Assembly: GCA_012522045.1 (NCBI GenBank)
Contig: JAAYLC010000186.1
Location: 1 to 62,400 of the forward strand
Direction of reading: 5' to 3'
From: Bacteroidota bacterium
GTDB lineage: Bacteria; Bacteroidota; Bacteroidia; Flavobacteriales; Flavobacteriaceae
DNA length: 62,400 bases
The notes under the pieces are model-generated. The model ran no database searches. It was not told the origin of the DNA and was given only the letters and a program-made list of their open reading frames with translations. Below, in pieces: positions 16,724-26,217 of this stretch (the first letter of the stretch is position 1; every line of letters begins with the position of its first letter). The translations under genes were made by a program, and so were the position numbers.

Positions 16724-17836
16724 TTAACCGCGACCTCTTCCACCGGAACTGCTTCGAACTCCGCTGCTGTTGGAACGAATGCTTCCGCCGGGACTCGTAC
16801 TTCGTATGGTAGGACTGGAACTTCTGATATTTTGTCGTTGCGTCCTTGAAGGAGGCGTCGAAATGGTTCTTGAACGTGTGTTCGGAGTGGTGCGAATGGT
16901 GTTGTTTGAACGCGTATTGGTCCGGATGTTTGAATTTGACCGTTGATTCCGAACTCTCGAATCTTGGTTAGAGCGAATGGTACTGTTTTGACCTTGCGAT
17001 TGTACTCGCGTGTTATTTATGTTGGAATTGCTTCGGATGGTACTGTTGTTCCTTTCGGTATTTACGCTGTTGGCTCGCACGTTGTTCCGATTGATGCGTC
17101 GTTCGTTTTCGTAGCGACTGTATGAACTTGCATTTCGCGCGTTTGTTTCATTGGTTCTGCCTCTAGTCGCAGGACGTGAATAATCGGTGTTTCTTCTTCC
17201 TCTGTTGTAAGATACATTGGAGTGATTCGGATTGTAATAGGTATTTCCGTAATAGTAAGGATATCCGTAGTAATAAGGATAACCGTAATAATAAGGGTAT
17301 CCGTAATGCCCAAAATAGGAGTGTCCCCAACCCCAACCGAAACTAATTCCCCAATACGAGCGCGGCCCGTAGTATCCGTATGGATATCCCCAAGCCCAAT
17401 AAGGAGAATAATACGGATTGTAAAATCCATAGTGGTACCCGTAGTTGCCGTAGTTATAGATGTTTACGGAAACGTCCGTTTGATTTTCTCCCCAAGGACC
17501 GTAATTGTCCGGAGTGTTGTTTTCAATAATAATATTTCCGTGTTCGTCCAATCGTTCGGTAGTGGTATACGCTTCAATATCTGTGAAAATTACATCTTCT
17601 TCCTCTTGTGCATTGTTATATATGGCAGATTTAGCCTGAAAATACTGTTTGTAGTAGTTTGATCTATCTTCATTATTTTCTGTAGCAATCTCTGAGTTTT
17701 GAGGCTGATAAGGACGTTCATATATGCCGTCTTGAGGCTGAGCTGCTTGATTCTGAGTGCCACAAGAAACCAATGTCAAGGCTCCTGCCGTAAGCAGAAT
17801 GAATTTTGATTTTAGGATGTGTTTTAAAGTTAACAT
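16724..17836 (-). CDS. Tyr/Gly-rich and Arg/Asn/Ser-rich lipoprotein
   Basis: 370 residues with a lipoprotein signal ending LTLVSCGTQ. Residues about 120-205 are dominated by Tyr, Gly, Pro and Trp, with the hexad YPYYYG in tandem. The C-terminal 160 residues are almost only Arg, Asn, Ser, Thr and Gly (RSNSNIRT type). Middle part: EEDVIFTDIEAYTTTERLDEHGN. Similar low-complexity lipoproteins occur in flavobacteria, but I know of no function. The Tyr-rich block may pack as a surface or aggregating segment and the basic tail may bind polyanions; both are guesses. Confidence 0.85.
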   Translation of the reverse strand: MLTLKHILKSKFILLTAGALTLVSCGTQNQAAQPQDGIYERPYQPQNSEIATENNEDRSNYYKQYFQAKSAIYNNAQEEEDVIFTDIEAYTTTERLDEHGNIIIENNTPDNYGPWGENQTDVSVNIYNYGNYGYHYGFYNPYYSPYWAWGYPYGYYGPRSYWGISFGWGWGHSYFGHYGYPYYYGYPYYYGYPYYYGNTYYNPNHSNVSYNRGRRNTDYSRPATRGRTNETNARNASSYSRYENERRINRNNVRANSVNTERNNSTIRSNSNINNTRVQSQGQNSTIRSNQDSRVRNQRSNSNIRTNTRSNNTIRTTPNTRSRTISTPPSRTQRQNIRSSSPTIRSTSPGGSIRSNSSGVRSSSGGRGRG

Positions 17837-17853
17837 TTCTCGTGGTTTTAAAA

Positions 17854-17884
17854 TTGTTTGAGTTTATAAAAATAAGTAGTTTTG
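17854..17884 (+). promoter_or_regulatory. promoter of proS
   Basis: TTG at 17854-17856, 20 bp, then TAGTTTTG at 17877-17884 match the Bacteroidota -33/-7 pattern. It lies 53 bp upstream of the proS ATG. Confidence 0.65.
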
Positions 17885-17898
17885 CTGACATCTACTAA

Positions 17899-19410
<1,512 letters not shown>

Positions 19411-19436
19411 TGCTGCAAATATTTTTATTGTTTTTG

Positions 19437-19467
19437 TTTGTTGGAATGAAAAGTAACTGTATATTTG
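19437..19467 (+). promoter_or_regulatory. promoter of tRNA-Glu and rpsT
   Basis: TTTG at 19437-19440, 19 bp, then TATATTTG at 19460-19467 is a textbook Bacteroidota promoter. The tRNA begins 23 bp after the -7 element. Confidence 0.85.
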
Positions 19468-19489
19468 CACTCGAAATTTTGAAACAAAT

Positions 19490-19561
19490 GGTCCGTTCGT
19501 CTAGTGGTTAGGACGCCAGGTTTTCATCCTGGTAACAGGGGTTCGAATCCCCTACGGACTA
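19490..19561 (+). tRNA. tRNA-Glu (anticodon UUC)
   Basis: A full cloverleaf can be drawn: acceptor GGTCCGT with ACGGACT (a G-U pair at the end), anticodon stem CCAGG/CCTGG around the loop TTTTCAT with anticodon TTC, and T-arm AGGGGTTCGAATCCCCT. The CCA end is not encoded. It is probably cotranscribed with rpsT, which starts 21 bp later. Confidence 0.97.
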
Positions 19562-19582
19562 CAAAAAGATTAGGATAAGAAA

Positions 19583-19834
19583 ATGGCAAATCACAAATCG
19601 GCATTAAAGAGAATTAGAAGTAGTGAAACTAAAAGATTGCTTAATCGATATAAGCACAGAACTACTCGTAATGCAATAAAAAAGTTTAGAGAACTTACTG
19701 ATAAAGCAGAAGCGGAAAAAGCGTTTCCTTCTGTTGTATCGATGATAGACAAATTGGCTAAAAAGAATATCATTCACGCCAACAAAGCTGCCAATCTAAA
19801 ATCTAATTTAGCAAAACACAAAGCCTCTTTATAA
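19583..19834 (+). CDS. rpsT: 30S ribosomal protein S20
   Basis: 83 residues, basic and helical, with the family start [21 protein letters not shown] and the end [17 protein letters not shown]. It binds 16S rRNA early in small-subunit assembly. It follows the tRNA by 21 bp and is closed by a terminator at 19863. Confidence 0.97.
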   Translation: MANHKSALKRIRSSETKRLLNRYKHRTTRNAIKKFRELTDKAEAEKAFPSVVSMIDKLAKKNIIHANKAANLKSNLAKHKASL

Positions 19835-19862
19835 GAAGTTTAATTGTTAATAATGTAGAAAG

Positions 19863-19885
19863 CCTCTCAATTATGAGAGGTTTTT
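19863..19885 (+). terminator. intrinsic terminator after rpsT
   Basis: Stem CCTCTC/GAGAGG with a 6-nt loop, followed by TTTTT. It lies between rpsT and the convergent coaD. Confidence 0.85.
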
Positions 19886-19890
19886 CGCTT

Positions 19891-20340
19891 TTAAATAACT
19901 GCTTCCGGAACCAATTCCTCAATATTACCGTTATTCCTTCTAATATCGCGTACAATGCTGGATGATATAAACGAAACTTCCGGAGAACTCAATAGAAAAA
20001 CAGTCTCGATTTTTGCCAATTTATAATTTGCCTGAGAAAGAGGCATCTCATAAGTAAAATCGGTGCTGTTCCTCAATCCGCGAATCAAAAAAGAAGCCGC
20101 CTGTTCCTGACAGAAACGTACGGTCAACCCGGAATAACTACTTACTTTAATTTTTGGATTGTTGCTGAAGGTTTTTTCGATAAACGTTATCCGTTCTTCC
20201 AATGAAAACATGGTTTGTTTATTGGCGTTAATGCCGATTGCGATAATAACCTCATCAAATAATGGGAGGGCGCGTTCTATGATGTCTACATGGCCCAACG
20301 TAATGGGGTCGAAAGTTCCCGGAAAGACTGCACGTTTCAT
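19891..20340 (-). CDS. coaD: phosphopantetheine adenylyltransferase
   Basis: 149 residues; makes dephospho-CoA from 4'-phosphopantetheine and ATP. GTFDPITLGHVDI carries the TxGH nucleotide-binding motif, and SFISSSIVRDI is the C-terminal ISSTxVR-type block. Other family blocks are LIRGLRN and NYKLAKIETVFL. It is the last gene of a surE, membrane-protein, coaD row with gaps under 20 bp. Confidence 0.97.
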   Translation of the reverse strand: MKRAVFPGTFDPITLGHVDIIERALPLFDEVIIAIGINANKQTMFSLEERITFIEKTFSNNPKIKVSSYSGLTVRFCQEQAASFLIRGLRNSTDFTYEMPLSQANYKLAKIETVFLLSSPEVSFISSSIVRDIRRNNGNIEELVPEAVI

Positions 20341-20357
20341 AGCTTTTAGGATTTAAA

Positions 20358-20651
20358 TTATAAAAATTTCGATATCAAGATTCCCAAGGTAGCAAATAAT
20401 GTGGCAATCATGACGCCGCGCGCTCTGTAAAGTTGTCCTTTTTTTATAAAAACAAAAAATACGAGCAGATTCATCAGTGCTCCAAGTGCAATAATTTTTC
20501 CGATGACATCATTTATTACCGCCCAGCGTAAGGTTCTTCCAATGCCGTCATCCAGACCGATAACGAAGAATAAGTATAAATACATTCCTACACAATTGGC
20601 GACAATTCCGGCGAGTACGCCAATTAAAACTTGTGGGATAACGCGATTCAT
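20358..20651 (-). CDS. small membrane protein of unknown function
   Basis: 97 residues with three predicted membrane segments (VLIGVLAGIVANCVGMYLYLF, GALMNLLVFFVFI, IATLFATLGILISKF). I do not recognise a named family. It sits between surE and coaD with gaps of 19 and 17 bp, so it is very likely cotranscribed with them. Confidence 0.75.
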   Translation of the reverse strand: MNRVIPQVLIGVLAGIVANCVGMYLYLFFVIGLDDGIGRTLRWAVINDVIGKIIALGALMNLLVFFVFIKKGQLYRARGVMIATLFATLGILISKFL

Positions 20652-20670
20652 TTGGTGATTTTTTTTAAGA

Positions 20671-21444
20671 TTATAAATTCCATTCTTTCAATACCGGAAT
20701 GGCGTTGTGGGCAGTCAAATCATATTGAACCGGAACGACGGAAATATATCCTTCTTTCAAGGCCCATTCATCCGTATCCGGATTGTTGTCAAGATTGACC
20801 AATTCGCCTGCCATCCAATAATAATCTCGACCCAATGGATTGGTTCGTTTATCAAAAACTCCTAACCAATGCGCATTTGCTTGACGACAAATTTTAACGC
20901 CGCGAATCTCGTTGACTCCCAATTTGGGGATGTTTACATTCAAAACCACACCTTCGGGCAATCCTTTATTTAAAACTTCCAAAGCGATTTTTTTAATGTG
21001 CTTTTTCCCCGGATTGAAATCTGCTTCTAATGAAAAGTCCATCAATGAAAATCCGATGGCGGGAATTCCTAACGTACCGGCTTCAACCGCAGCACTCATC
21101 GTACCGCTGTATATTACGTTAATAGACGAATTGCTTCCGTGATTGATGCCGCTGACACACAAATCGGGTTTTCTTTTTAAAATTTCATTGACCGCAATTT
21201 TAACACAATCTACCGGAGTGCCGCTACAACTGTATTCTTCATAAGGACTGCTGTCGCTTTTGATTCGCGTGCAATAAATGGCATCATTCAAAGTAATCGC
21301 GTGACCCATTCCGCTTTGTGGTGAATCGGGAGCAACGACACAAATATCACCGATTCCGCTCATCACATCAATCAGCGCCCGAATTCCGGGGGCATTAATT
21401 CCATCGTCATTCGTAACTAAAATTAAAGGTCTTTCTTTGCTCAT
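20671..21444 (-). CDS. surE: 5'/3'-nucleotidase SurE
   Basis: 257 residues. The N-terminus ILVTNDDGINAPGI has the metal-binding Asp pair, followed by VAPDSPQSGMGHAIT and VSGINHGSN, all SurE signatures. It removes phosphate from nucleoside monophosphates and is linked to survival in stationary phase in other bacteria. It starts the operon with coaD and is divergent from the protease gene at 21602. Confidence 0.96.
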   Translation of the reverse strand: MSKERPLILVTNDDGINAPGIRALIDVMSGIGDICVVAPDSPQSGMGHAITLNDAIYCTRIKSDSSPYEEYSCSGTPVDCVKIAVNEILKRKPDLCVSGINHGSNSSINVIYSGTMSAAVEAGTLGIPAIGFSLMDFSLEADFNPGKKHIKKIALEVLNKGLPEGVVLNVNIPKLGVNEIRGVKICRQANAHWLGVFDKRTNPLGRDYYWMAGELVNLDNNPDTDEWALKEGYISVVPVQYDLTAHNAIPVLKEWNL

Positions 21445-21584
21445 TTATTCGTAATTTTATGTTTTTCAAAAATACATTTTATAAAAAGATTTTTTATAGA
21501 TTAATTACAATCTCTCTGTTAACAGAAAATTATTAGCACGAAAGATTTCATGGCACGGTTTTTTAGTTAACTTAGACACTTTTA

Positions 21585-21592
21585 TAATTTTG
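21585..21592 (+). promoter_or_regulatory. promoter -7 element of the tail-specific protease gene
   Basis: TAATTTTG fits TAnnTTTG. It covers the upstream TTG at 21590, which argues that translation starts at the ATG at 21602, close to the 5' end of the mRNA. Confidence 0.5.
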
Positions 21593-21601
21593 AGATTTAT
21601 T

Positions 21602-23758
21602 ATGCATATTTTAAAGAAGAATTTCAAGCTATTATTGTTAGCTGTTTTCGTTGCAGTGGCTTCTTGCAGTTTTACTACCAAAGACTTTAATGATCCGGAC
21701 AGAGAAAAACTTTTGTTAAATTTGGTGACCTACGTTTTGGAACGCGGTCATTATGAACCCAGACCGATTGATGATTCCTTTTCCCAAGATGTTCACGACG
21801 CATTCATAAAAAATCTCGATCCGTTGAAACGTTTTTTCTTAGCATCCGATATCAAAGAATTTAATGCATACAAGACCGAAATTGACGATCAGATTAAACA
21901 AAAGGACTTGACATTTTTTAATTTGGTTTACGAGCGATTTGTACAGCGAATGAATGAAGTGAGAGAAATTTATCCGCAAATCTTAGCCAAACCTTTTGAT
22001 TATACGGTTTCAGAAAAAATTAATACGGATTACGATAGCTTAGAATATGTTGCCGACAAAGCTGCGTTAAAAGAACGTTGGAGATTGCAGTTGAAATTTT
22101 CTGCTTTGGGAACGTATTACGATGCCATTGAAACACAAGAAAGCTTAGACAAAAAAGAAGCAGAATCGGAGGATACTAAAGAAAAATCAGAAAAAAAATC
22201 ATTAGCTGAAATTGAAGCGGATGCCCGAGAAACGACCAAAAAATCCTTGGACGAGTATTTTGATTTTTCAGCCGATTTGGTTCGCAAAGATTATTTCGCG
22301 CTCTACCTGAATACGATTATGGAAGCCTTTGATCCGCATACAAATTATTTTGCACCGCCTGATAAAGATCGTTTTGATACCGCAATGTCCGGAAAACTGG
22401 AAGGAATCGGAGCGCGGTTGCAGAAAAAAAATGATTACATCACCATTGTGGAAATCATCAGTGGCGGACCTGCCTGGAGAAGCGATGAATTAAAAGTTGG
22501 CGATGCCATTTTAAAGGTAAAACAAGAAGGCGACGAAGAGGGAACGAGCATTATCGGAATGCGAATTGACGATGCCGTGAAATTGATCAAAGGTCCAAAA
22601 GGTTCCAAAGTCACTTTGACAATAAAACATGTGGACGGTTCTATTGAAGACAAAACGCTGGTGCGCGATGTGGTCGAGTTGGAAGAAACGTATGCCAAAT
22701 CTTCTCTCATCAAACACAACGATGATGTTTTCGGTTTAATCGATTTGCCGAGCTTTTATTTTGATATGCAAAATTACCAAGAACGCAATGCTGCTTCCGA
22801 CGTCAAAAAGGAAATCCTTCGATTGAAAGAAGAAGGAATGACCGGACTCGTCATAGATTTGAGAAACAATGGCGGCGGATCGCTACGAACGGCAGTAGAT
22901 ATTACAGGCTTTTTCGTTGAAAAAGGCCCTGTTGTTCAGGTGGCATCCTCCGGTTCTACGCAAGTTTTAAGAAGTCAGAGCAATGAGATAATTTGGGAAG
23001 GTCCTTTGGTTATTTTGGTAAATGAAATTTCCGCTTCGGCTTCCGAAATTCTTGCCGCTGCTTTGCAAGATTACAATCGTGCGATTGTTATCGGAAGCAA
23101 ACAAACCTACGGAAAAGGAACGGTTCAGAATATGATTGATTTGAATGAATGGTTGCGAAATAGCAATGTAGATGATTTGGGTGCGGTAAAAATAACTTCT
23201 CAAAAATTTTATCGCATAAACGGCGGATCCACGCAATTGGAAGGAGTGAAAAGCGATGTGGTCATTCCGGACAGATACAGTTATTTTGATTTGGGTGAAA
23301 GAGATTATGACAATCCGCTTCCTTACGACAAGATAAAACCGGCAAAATACAAAGAGTGGGAAGGGCCTATGGATTTGAGCAATGCCATCCAAAAAAGCAA
23401 GCTCAGAGTCAAAGAAAACGAGCATATTAAGCTTATTGATGAAAATGCCAAATGGCTTAAACAGCAAAGAGACAATAATGAAGTAAACTTAAGCTATCAA
23501 GCTTATAAAGCCGATATGAAGGCACGTCAAAATGAGATAGACAGTTTTAAGAAGATGGAGGATTACAACAATAATTTAGAATTCAACGCACATCCCTACG
23601 AGCTTCAACAGATGGAACAAGATACGACCTTAGCCGAAAAGCGAAACCGTTGGTATCGCAATCTGAAAAAAGATATCTATGTAGAAGAGGCTGTGCATGT
23701 TTTAAAAGATTTGCTGACAGACGTAAAAACTGCAAACACCAATAAAGTTCCAAAATAA
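21602..23758 (+). CDS. prc: carboxy-terminal processing (tail-specific) protease, S41
   Basis: 718 residues with a lipoprotein-like signal (LLLLAVFVAVASCS), an N-terminal Prc domain, a PDZ domain (about 240-340: GIGARLQKKNDYITIVEIISGGPAW) and the S41 catalytic domain. VIDLRNNGGGSL, NEISASASEIL (Ser nucleophile) and TYGKGTVQ (Lys) give the Ser/Lys dyad. The C-terminal extension with many Lys and Glu matches the DUF3340-type tail of Prc. It degrades misprocessed envelope proteins in the periplasm. The frame opens four codons earlier at a TTG, inside the promoter element. Confidence 0.93.
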   Translation: MHILKKNFKLLLLAVFVAVASCSFTTKDFNDPDREKLLLNLVTYVLERGHYEPRPIDDSFSQDVHDAFIKNLDPLKRFFLASDIKEFNAYKTEIDDQIKQKDLTFFNLVYERFVQRMNEVREIYPQILAKPFDYTVSEKINTDYDSLEYVADKAALKERWRLQLKFSALGTYYDAIETQESLDKKEAESEDTKEKSEKKSLAEIEADARETTKKSLDEYFDFSADLVRKDYFALYLNTIMEAFDPHTNYFAPPDKDRFDTAMSGKLEGIGARLQKKNDYITIVEIISGGPAWRSDELKVGDAILKVKQEGDEEGTSIIGMRIDDAVKLIKGPKGSKVTLTIKHVDGSIEDKTLVRDVVELEETYAKSSLIKHNDDVFGLIDLPSFYFDMQNYQERNAASDVKKEILRLKEEGMTGLVIDLRNNGGGSLRTAVDITGFFVEKGPVVQVASSGSTQVLRSQSNEIIWEGPLVILVNEISASASEILAAALQDYNRAIVIGSKQTYGKGTVQNMIDLNEWLRNSNVDDLGAVKITSQKFYRINGGSTQLEGVKSDVVIPDRYSYFDLGERDYDNPLPYDKIKPAKYKEWEGPMDLSNAIQKSKLRVKENEHIKLIDENAKWLKQQRDNNEVNLSYQAYKADMKARQNEIDSFKKMEDYNNNLEFNAHPYELQQMEQDTTLAEKRNRWYRNLKKDIYVEEAVHVLKDLLTDVKTANTNKVPK

Positions 23759-23774
23759 GTAAAGATTAATCGTG

Positions 23775-23815
23775 AAAAAGACCTTAGAGAAAATCATCTT
23801 TAAGGTCTTTTTATT
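23775..23815 (+). terminator. intrinsic terminator after prc
   Basis: A 12-bp stem, AAAAAGACCTTA with TAAGGTCTTTTT, ending in a T tract. Confidence 0.9.
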
Positions 23816-23842
23816 TACAAACAACCTATTAACTTTGGCGAT

Positions 23843-24946
23843 ATGGAACAATCGGCATCTTTACTACAACTAGCATTTCGGAAGTTCAGAAAAAATTCTT
23901 GGGGATTTTACAGTTTTGTTTTTATTTGCATTTGTGTAGGAGTTGCGATTTTTGCATATGTCCTTGCGCCTGATAATTCCAGAAATGCCAATCAAATGCA
24001 CCTTTCCATCCATTCCAAAAATCCGGGATTTAGGGTGCAAATGTTGACCATTCCATCTGAAGTTACTACACAATCTTACTTTGATGTCCTCTTTTTCGGA
24101 GATACTTCGCCCGATTTACAAATTCCGATATATTCCTATCGTGAAGTTGAACAAGGTATTGAAATTGTCGAATACACCCCCGATGGAAGTCCCGGTTTGG
24201 TAAAAACATATTCCCTTGAATTGTTCCCTGATGTAACCAGCAGCGAGGAAATTCAAACAAAATACATAAGCGATAAAACCTTTTGGTTGGGGACAGACAA
24301 ATACGGACGTGATTTGTTGAGTCGCATATTGGTCGGCATGCGCATATCACTGGCTATTGGGTTTATAGCTGTGCTGATATCTTTGATTCTCGGAATAACA
24401 CTGGGTGCGATAGCCGGTTATTTTGGAGGAAAAATGGATGCGGTGATCATGTGGCTTATCAACGTAACCTGGTCCATTCCCACACTTTTATTGGTAATTG
24501 CCATCACTTTGGCATTGGGAAAAGGATTTTGGCAGGTTTTTGTAGCCGTGGGTTTGACAATGTGGGTGGAAGTAGCAAGAGTTGTGCGCGGTCAGGTGAT
24601 GAGTGTCAAACAAATGCAATACGTGACTGCGGCACATGCGCTTGGTTTTAAGGATTTTAGAATTGTGACGCGCCACGTATTGCCCAATAGTTTGGCGCCC
24701 GTCATTATCATATCCGCTGCAAATTTTGCCAGTGCCATTTTGGTAGAAAGTGGATTGTCCTTTTTAGGAATCGGTGCCCAACCGCCTATGCCGAGCTGGG
24801 GCGGTATTATCAAAGACCATTACGCGCATATTGTGTTGGGGAAACCTTTTCTGGCGCTTATTCCGGGAATTGCCATTATGAGTTTGGTGACGGCGTTTAT
24901 GCTCATAGGGAATGCGTTGCGAGATGCGCTGGATGTAAGAAATTAA
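23843..24946 (+). CDS. peptide/nickel-type ABC transporter permease (OppC/DppC family)
   Basis: 367 residues. One N-terminal membrane segment, a long extracytoplasmic part (about 40-150), then five membrane segments of the BPD_transp_1 domain. FWLGTDKYGRDLLSRILVGMRISL is the OppC-type block, and AAHALGFKDFRIVTRHVLPN is the EAA loop that contacts the ATPase. ATPase, partner permease and binding protein are not next to it, so the rest of the transporter must lie elsewhere, as is common in flavobacteria. Confidence 0.92.
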   Translation: MEQSASLLQLAFRKFRKNSWGFYSFVFICICVGVAIFAYVLAPDNSRNANQMHLSIHSKNPGFRVQMLTIPSEVTTQSYFDVLFFGDTSPDLQIPIYSYREVEQGIEIVEYTPDGSPGLVKTYSLELFPDVTSSEEIQTKYISDKTFWLGTDKYGRDLLSRILVGMRISLAIGFIAVLISLILGITLGAIAGYFGGKMDAVIMWLINVTWSIPTLLLVIAITLALGKGFWQVFVAVGLTMWVEVARVVRGQVMSVKQMQYVTAAHALGFKDFRIVTRHVLPNSLAPVIIISAANFASAILVESGLSFLGIGAQPPMPSWGGIIKDHYAHIVLGKPFLALIPGIAIMSLVTAFMLIGNALRDALDVRN

Positions 24947-24957
24947 TTGTTTTGCAA

Positions 24958-26217
24958 TTAAGTGTAATGAAAATTTGTCGCATCCAGTTTTATAAAAATA
25001 AACAGAAGAATCGTAAATCCCCATAATGCCGAACCTCCGTAACTGATAAAAGGAAGCGGAATGCCAACTGTTGGAAAAATTCCGATAACCATGGAAATAT
25101 TTACGGCAAAGTGTACAAAGATAATAGCAGCGGCACTGTAACCATATATCCGTGCAAATTGATTTTTTTGTTTTTCAGCCCGAAAAATAATCCGAGTTAT
25201 CAATCCCACAAACAACAAGATGATGGTCAGACTCCCTATAAAACCCCACTCTTCCCCGACGGTACTAAAAATATAATCCGTGTGTTGTTCCGGAACAAAG
25301 TCTCCTTTGGTTTGCGTACCTTCGGTCCAGCCGCGTCCAAACCATCCTCCGTTGCTGATTGCAATTTCACTCTGATGGGTGTTATAACCAATGCCGCGTT
25401 CATCAACTTCTTTTCCCAATACAATATTAAAACGATCGCGGTGATGTTGCTTGAAAACATTGTCGAATATGTAATCTACAGAGAACGTAAAAGCAATTGC
25501 AGCCAATGCAATGAATGTATATTTGACAAGACTCGGACGGCGTTTGCGATTGATAAAGTAGGCAACAACTCCGATAACAAGGATTCCGATAGCTACGATC
25601 CACCAATTATCGGTGTAGAGGGTAACGACAAACAAAATGGCTGCAGTTGCACCCACGGCCAGATACAGACCGGAAAGTCCTTCCCGATAAAGCGGAAAGA
25701 AAAAAGCCAAATAAATGAGTACACTTCCCGGATCCGGTTGAAGCAGAATAAGCAACATCGGAACGGTGAGAATTAAAAAGGCATTTACTTGAGAACGAAA
25801 TTCTTTTAAATTTGTCTGAATGTCGCTTAAATATTTTGCCAATGCCAGCGCGGTAGCTGCTTTGACAAATTCACTGGGTTGGATGCTGAAACTTCCAAAA
25901 CTATACCATGCGGTTTGTCCGGCAATGTTTTTTCCAAAGACGAATAAACCGATTAGCGATACAATGGAAATGAGATAAATCACACTTGCAAAACGTTCAT
26001 AAAACTTAGAATCAATTGCCAAAATAAACGGAATCAGAAAAAAACTCAATGCAATCCAGAGCATTTGTTTTCCATAGATCTGACTGAAATCGAAATATCC
26101 ACTCGCATTGTCGTTTAAGGAAGCCGAATAGATATTTATCCATCCGATAAAAACCAGCGCGAAATACAGGAAAATCATGAGCCAGTCAAACCGCAATGTC
26201 GTACTTCGTGCCAGCAT
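24958..26217 (-). CDS. rodA: rod-shape SEDS glycosyltransferase RodA
   Basis: 419 residues with about ten membrane segments, SEDS family peptidoglycan polymerase that works with the PBP2 encoded just upstream. Family blocks: SIQPSEFVKAATALALAKYL, LLQPDPGSVLIY, NGGWFGRGWTEGTQTKGDFVPEQHTDYIFSTVGEEWGF in the extracytoplasmic loops, and VGIPLPFISYGGSALW near the end. The ATG overlaps the mrdA stop by one base (TAATG). Confidence 0.96.
   Translation of the reverse strand: MLARSTTLRFDWLMIFLYFALVFIGWINIYSASLNDNASGYFDFSQIYGKQMLWIALSFFLIPFILAIDSKFYERFASVIYLISIVSLIGLFVFGKNIAGQTAWYSFGSFSIQPSEFVKAATALALAKYLSDIQTNLKEFRSQVNAFLILTVPMLLILLQPDPGSVLIYLAFFFPLYREGLSGLYLAVGATAAILFVVTLYTDNWWIVAIGILVIGVVAYFINRKRRPSLVKYTFIALAAIAFTFSVDYIFDNVFKQHHRDRFNIVLGKEVDERGIGYNTHQSEIAISNGGWFGRGWTEGTQTKGDFVPEQHTDYIFSTVGEEWGFIGSLTIILLFVGLITRIIFRAEKQKNQFARIYGYSAAAIIFVHFAVNISMVIGIFPTVGIPLPFISYGGSALWGFTILLFIFIKLDATNFHYT

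Noticed and set aside
26195-26202. AATGTCGT, a second match to the first eight bases of the solitary guide, near the start of rodA
   Set aside because: Only eight bases match, the PAM position reads CGC, and matches this short are expected by chance in 62 kb.
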